From: Anaerolineae bacterium
GTDB lineage: Bacteria > Chloroflexota > Anaerolineae > JAADDB01
Assembly (NCBI GenBank): GCA_015486895.1
Contig: WFQT01000466.1
Coordinates: 1-7,506 of the forward strand
Direction: 5' to 3'
DNA: 7,506 bases
The position numbers were made by a program, and so were the translations under genes. Positions 4,233 through 7,506 of this stretch are shown here, piece after piece. The notes below the pieces were generated by a model, which was given only the letters and a program-made list of their open reading frames with translations, ran no database searches and had not been told where the DNA came from. Each line of letters opens with the position of its first letter. The stretch's first letter is position 1.

Positions 4233-5912
4233 TCAGATCCCGGTTGGTGGGCTATATTCTCCGAACACTTTGCGCAGCACGTCATGGATTTCCCCCAACG
4301 TGACATAAACTCGCACAGCGCGCAAAAAATGCGGCATTAGGGAAGCATTTTCCTCTTTCGCCGCCATCTCGATGGCAGCCAAAGCTTGGCGCACTGCCTT
4401 TTTGTCCCGTTGGGCTTTAACAGCTCGTAACCGTTCCACTTGTCGCTGCTGGGCCGAGGGGTCTACTCGCAGCAAGCCTGGCGGCGGAGGTTCCTGCCCA
4501 TTACGAAAGCGATTCACCCCCACGATTACCTGGCGGCCGCTTTCAACTGCCTGCTGTGCTCGGTAAGCCGCCTCCTGGATTTCCCTTTGCATGAATCCGG
4601 TTTCGATAGCCCGCAGCGCTCCCCCTATAGCGTCAATTTGCTTGATGTAGGCCAATGCCCGCGCCTCCATCTCATCTGTCAGCCTTTCCACGAAATAACT
4701 GCCGGCCAACGGATCGACCGTATCAGGTACGCCGGACTCATAAGCGATGATTTGTTGCGTGCGCAGCGCCACTTGCACCGATTCCTCCGATGGCAATGCC
4801 AATGCTTCGTCCATGGAGTTAGTATGGAGGCTCTGTGTTCCTCCCAATACTGCCGCCAGCGCCTGCAAGGTGACCCGCACCACATTATTCTGGACTTGCT
4901 GCGCGGTCAAAGTCGAGCCGGCGGTCTGGGTATGGAAGCGTAATTTCATCGCCTGCGGTTCTGTGACGCCAAATCGTTCTTTCATGATCCGGGCCCAAAT
5001 GCGGCGGGCAGCACGATATTTGGCAATTTCCTCGAAGAAATTATTGTGAGCGTTGAAGAAGAAAGAGATGCGTTTGCCAAAGCAATTGACATCCAAGCCG
5101 GCGTCAATCGCTGCTTGCACATAAGCAATGGCGTTGCTCAAGGTGAAAGCAATCTCTTGCACAGCATTGCTGCCAGCTTCTCGAATGTGATAACCACTAA
5201 CGCTGATGATGTTCCAATGGGGAATATTGTCGGCAGCGTAGCGGAAAATGTCCACTGTCAGCCGCAAAGAAGGCTGCGGGGGAAAAATGTAAGTTCCTCG
5301 GGCAACATACTCCTTCAGGATGTCGTTTTGCACCGTGCCCCGCAGCTTTATTGCCGGCACACCTTGCTTCTCCGCCACGGCGATGACCATAGCCCAGATT
5401 ACCGCTGCTGGGGCATTGATGGTCATAGAGACGCTCACTTTGTCCAAAGGAATGCCCCGGAGCAGCACTTCCATGTCGGCCAAAGAAGAAATGGCCACGC
5501 CGACTTTCCCCACTTCGCCCGCTGCTAAGGGGTGATCGGAGTCGTAGCCCAATTGTGTCGGCAGGTCAAAAGCCACAGAAAGGCCAGTCTGTCCCTGTTC
5601 CAATAAATAGCGATAACGGGCGTTAGATTCTTCGGCGGTAGCGTAGCCGGCATACTGGCGCATCGTCCAAAAGCGCCCCCGGTACATGGTGGGTTGCACA
5701 CCACGAGTAAAAGGGTATTGGCCGGGAAAACCTAAGTCAGCGGCGTAGTCAACAGGCACCTCCAGGGGCATCAGCAGCCGGGGAACAGGGATGCCGGATG
5801 GTGTTTGGAAGGATTCTTGCCGTTCCGGCGCTTTTTCCAGTAATGGAGCTAACACTTCATTATGCCAACGCTTGCGTTCTTCCGTGAGGTTGTTTTCTAT
5901 CATATCTTTCAT
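4233..5912 (-). CDS. mutA: Methylmalonyl-CoA mutase large (catalytic) subunit, lacking the B12-binding domain
   Basis: Adenosylcobalamin-dependent carbon-skeleton mutase, expected to interconvert methylmalonyl-CoA and succinyl-CoA. The 559 residues cover only the catalytic TIM-barrel part. The motif DGHDRG and the rest of the cobalamin-binding domain are absent, so a separate small subunit must be encoded elsewhere, as in many archaeal and Chloroflexota enzymes. Visible family blocks are PTMYRGRFWTMRQYAGY (74-90), SVAFDLPTQLGYDSDHP (112-128), TVQNDILKEY (193-202), PPQPSLRL (211-218), SVSGYHIREAG (237-247), SFFFNAHNNFFEE (283-295), HTQTAGSTLTAQ (327-338) and GTQSLHTNSMDEA (358-370). Specificity residues match methylmalonyl-CoA mutase: Tyr87 and Arg217 (Tyr89 and Arg207 in the Propionibacterium enzyme), where isobutyryl-CoA mutase has Phe and Gln. 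His242 matches active-site His244. The start could be ATG 5912 or ATG 5903; the Shine-Dalgarno evidence (AGGTACAGGT) is weak. Confidence 0.92.
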   Translation of the reverse strand: MKDMIENNLTEERKRWHNEVLAPLLEKAPERQESFQTPSGIPVPRLLMPLEVPVDYAADLGFPGQYPFTRGVQPTMYRGRFWTMRQYAGYATAEESNARYRYLLEQGQTGLSVAFDLPTQLGYDSDHPLAAGEVGKVGVAISSLADMEVLLRGIPLDKVSVSMTINAPAAVIWAMVIAVAEKQGVPAIKLRGTVQNDILKEYVARGTYIFPPQPSLRLTVDIFRYAADNIPHWNIISVSGYHIREAGSNAVQEIAFTLSNAIAYVQAAIDAGLDVNCFGKRISFFFNAHNNFFEEIAKYRAARRIWARIMKERFGVTEPQAMKLRFHTQTAGSTLTAQQVQNNVVRVTLQALAAVLGGTQSLHTNSMDEALALPSEESVQVALRTQQIIAYESGVPDTVDPLAGSYFVERLTDEMEARALAYIKQIDAIGGALRAIETGFMQREIQEAAYRAQQAVESGRQVIVGVNRFRNGQEPPPPGLLRVDPSAQQRQVERLRAVKAQRDKKAVRQALAAIEMAAKEENASLMPHFLRAVRVYVTLGEIHDVLRKVFGEYSPPTGI

Positions 5913-5953
5913 ACCTGTACCTGGTTTCCCAACTGGAGTCTGGCGTTTTTACT

Positions 5954-5983
5954 TTAGCCACAGAAAAACACAGAATTTCACAC
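5954..5983. repeat. Fragment of 'cacagaa' type repeat upstream of the mutase gene
   Basis: The stretch tagccacagaaaaacacag resembles, in degenerate form, the motif at 1489-1522. It lies in the 178-bp gap between mltG and the mutase gene. The same gap also holds the palindrome CCCTGCAGGG (6002-6011). I see no convincing promoter for the mutase gene in this gap. Confidence 0.35.
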
Positions 5984-6056
5984 TACGCTGATCTGATTTG
6001 TCCCTGCAGGGGAACATTTGGCGGCATGCCTTGCCCTTCTGAATAAACTCGGGGCT

Positions 6057-6102
6057 CAAGGGAAGACCCCTCTAAACATTGAGATGATGCCTATTTCCCT
6101 TG
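6057..6102 (-). other. Inverted repeat spanning the mltG stop codon
   Basis: CAAGGGAA (6057-6064) and TTCCCTTG (6095-6102) form a perfect 8-bp stem with a 30-base loop, and the mltG TAG (6093-6091) sits at the loop edge. In the mltG transcript no U-tract follows the stem, so it is not a standard intrinsic terminator. It could act as a 3'-end stabiliser or be chance. Confidence 0.35.
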
Positions 6103-7350
6103 ATAGAGTTGAATATTCTTTTGTTGTTCTGCCAATGTCACGGCGAAAACGTGGCTGCCATTCCCCCGGGCCACGAAGAAACAGTACTGCGTGGCCGCCG
6201 GCTGTGCTGCGGCAATGATGGAAGAAATGCCGGGATCGCATATTGGGCCGGGAGGCAGGCCAGGATGCAAATAAGTGTTATACGGGCTGCGTACGCTGGC
6301 ATAAGCTTCAATGGAAGGCGGTTTCCACCACCACTCCCCCGGCTTTCCTTTGGCATACTGTACTGTCGGGTCAGCCTGCAGGTATCCACCCGTCTCTGGG
6401 CAAAAGCCATCTACCCGGTTCCAGTAGACACTGGCAATCAGTGGCCGCTCATCAGCTCGCTGAGCCTCTCGCTCCACAATAGAAGCGATGATCACCACAT
6501 CATGAAGTGAGCGCTGGTGCTGGGCTGCCGCTGTCCGGATCTGCGATGTCACCCGTTCGTTAAAAACTGCTAACATGCGCTCGACGATAATCAAAGGATT
6601 AGAGCCTATCGCTACTTTGTACGTCTCCGGAAAGAGGTAGCCTTCCAACGTCGCCTGGCCAGGCAATGCCCCGATAAACACGTAGCGGGTGCGCACCCCT
6701 GGCGGCAATAGTTGTGGTTTATTGGCGAGGTCTAAGAAGTCCTGGCTGTCGATGTTGGCATCTTTCTGCAGCATCTCGGCAATTTCTTCCATGCGCCACC
6801 CTTCCTTGACAGTTACCTTAACTTGCTGCACTTCGCCCTTTTGCAATGCTCGTGCCAATTCCGGGATGGTCATGTTGCGGCGCAAGGTGAAGTTACCGGC
6901 TTCGATTTTGCTGCTCAGCCCATAGTAACGTAGATACATCTCAAAAAGGTGGGTATCTTTGACCAAACCTAAGTTGTGCAACCGTTCGATGACCTGCCGA
7001 GCCGTTTCACCCCGTTGAATCTGGAAGGACACTTTGGCGTTGGACGTGGATGGCCGCGTCTCCAAGTCAGCCGCCCGGGCGCTTAGATACCAGCCGGTCA
7101 GCGTTGTCTCTAAGGTATCGATATTGAGATTCTTCAGCGGCGACTTTCGCGGCACCAATGTCTTCGGTAGCTCTGTCACCGCCTTTGCCTGCCCCGACAA
7201 CTGGTCACTGACGACAAAAATCATCAACGCCAGGAATCCTACCGTCACTAAAGCGACACTGGCTCTTAGCAGCCACTTCGCCAAGCTAAATGGTATAGAT
7301 TTTTGCTTCCGCTTGCTCCCTTTATGCTTTTTAGTCATTGTCTTCGCCAT
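6091..7350 (-). CDS. mltG: Endolytic murein transglycosylase MltG (YceG-like)
   Basis: Membrane-anchored lytic transglycosylase that cuts nascent peptidoglycan strands and sets glycan length. The 419 residues start with a Lys/Arg-rich cytoplasmic tail (1-20), then one transmembrane helix (about 21-47, LLRASVALVTVGFLALMIFVV). Next comes a LysM-like region (about 107-180, with RGETARQVIERLHNLGLV), then the YceG catalytic domain. Diagnostic motifs are LEGYLFPETY (235-244), ASIVEREAQ (289-297, containing the catalytic Glu, 293 by the E. coli pattern), LQADPTVQYA (324-333) and SPYNTYLHPGLPPGPI (355-370). Length and order fit the family. The start overlaps the end of ruvX by 20 bp (ATG 7350), or by 8 bp if the ATG at 7338 is used; neither has a strong Shine-Dalgarno site, so coupling to ruvX translation is likely. 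Confidence 0.95.
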   Translation of the reverse strand: MAKTMTKKHKGSKRKQKSIPFSLAKWLLRASVALVTVGFLALMIFVVSDQLSGQAKAVTELPKTLVPRKSPLKNLNIDTLETTLTGWYLSARAADLETRPSTSNAKVSFQIQRGETARQVIERLHNLGLVKDTHLFEMYLRYYGLSSKIEAGNFTLRRNMTIPELARALQKGEVQQVKVTVKEGWRMEEIAEMLQKDANIDSQDFLDLANKPQLLPPGVRTRYVFIGALPGQATLEGYLFPETYKVAIGSNPLIIVERMLAVFNERVTSQIRTAAAQHQRSLHDVVIIASIVEREAQRADERPLIASVYWNRVDGFCPETGGYLQADPTVQYAKGKPGEWWWKPPSIEAYASVRSPYNTYLHPGLPPGPICDPGISSIIAAAQPAATQYCFFVARGNGSHVFAVTLAEQQKNIQLYQGK

Positions 7351-7506
7351 CCCCGGGCCAATGCCCGTAATCCAAGTAGTCTCGCAGAATCACCGCTGCG
7401 GCTTCAGCGTCAATCATTTGCAAAGAGCGCTTGCGCCGCTTGCGGCCGGCAAACTGCAAGTTGTGAGCTGCGTCCTGGGTGGAAAGACGCTCATCCCACA
7501 GGCAAA
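7331..7506 (-). CDS. ruvX: RuvX/YqgF family nuclease, C-terminal 57 residues (runs off the window)
   Basis: Family of RNase H-like nucleases annotated as putative Holliday junction resolvase and known in E. coli to take part in 16S rRNA 5'-end maturation. I translated the minus strand into the TAA at 7333-7331. The visible residues begin CLWDERLSTQDAAHNL, containing the conserved DERLST block. They continue with a basic stretch RKRRKRSLQMIDAEAAAVIL, matching the family pattern of a second conserved Asp in D-x-x-AA-x-x-IL, and end at YLDYGHWPGDGEDND. The N-terminal half is outside the window. It is immediately upstream of mltG with overlapping reading frames, a neighbourhood common in Gram-positive bacteria and Chloroflexota. 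Confidence 0.9.
   Translation of the reverse strand, partial: CLWDERLSTQDAAHNLQFAGRKRRKRSLQMIDAEAAAVILRDYLDYGHWPGDGEDND

Noticed and set aside
5046..5528. Plus-strand 160-residue ORF inside the mutase gene
   Set aside because: It is antisense to strongly conserved mutase motifs and resembles no known protein.

Overview
This is a bacterial chromosomal segment of roughly balanced base composition, with dense and mostly minus-strand genes. The ruvX-mltG pair, a stand-alone large-subunit methylmalonyl-CoA mutase, a secreted DUF4139 protein, and intergenic patches of degenerate 'cacagag/gcaaag' and C-run/G-run repeats all recall Chloroflexota (Anaerolineae-like) genomes. That placement is inference: there is no rRNA or marker comparison here.

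Left part (1-1398, minus strand): an aromatic amino-acid operon. Reading right to left it holds a consensus-like promoter (TTGACA-17-TACACT), a predicted 53-residue leader peptide with a Phe/Tyr run (FYFTYYFIF), three mutually exclusive RNA pairings ending in an intrinsic terminator, then aroH (AroH-type chorismate mutase) and pheA (prephenate dehydratase, cut by the window edge at its catalytic TRF motif). aroH and pheA overlap by ATGA. Together the two enzymes convert chorismate to prephenate to phenylpyruvate, and the leader looks like a complete ribosome-mediated attenuator sensing Phe and Tyr. This is the most interesting system in the window.

Middle (1445-4152): a gene-free stretch with degenerate inverted repeats, a minus-strand exported DUF4139 protein, a divergent intergenic region with a 75-bp fold-back repeat, and a plus-strand Nudix hydrolase of ADP-ribose pyrophosphatase type with its own -10 box and a Nudix box one residue longer than canonical.

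Right part (4233-7506, minus strand): a methylmalonyl-CoA mutase catalytic subunit without the cobalamin-binding domain, convergent with the Nudix gene. Upstream of it lies the pair ruvX (C-terminal part only) and mltG (endolytic transglycosylase), which overlap by up to 20 bp. Apart from the aromatic operon and ruvX-mltG, the neighbours have no obvious shared pathway.
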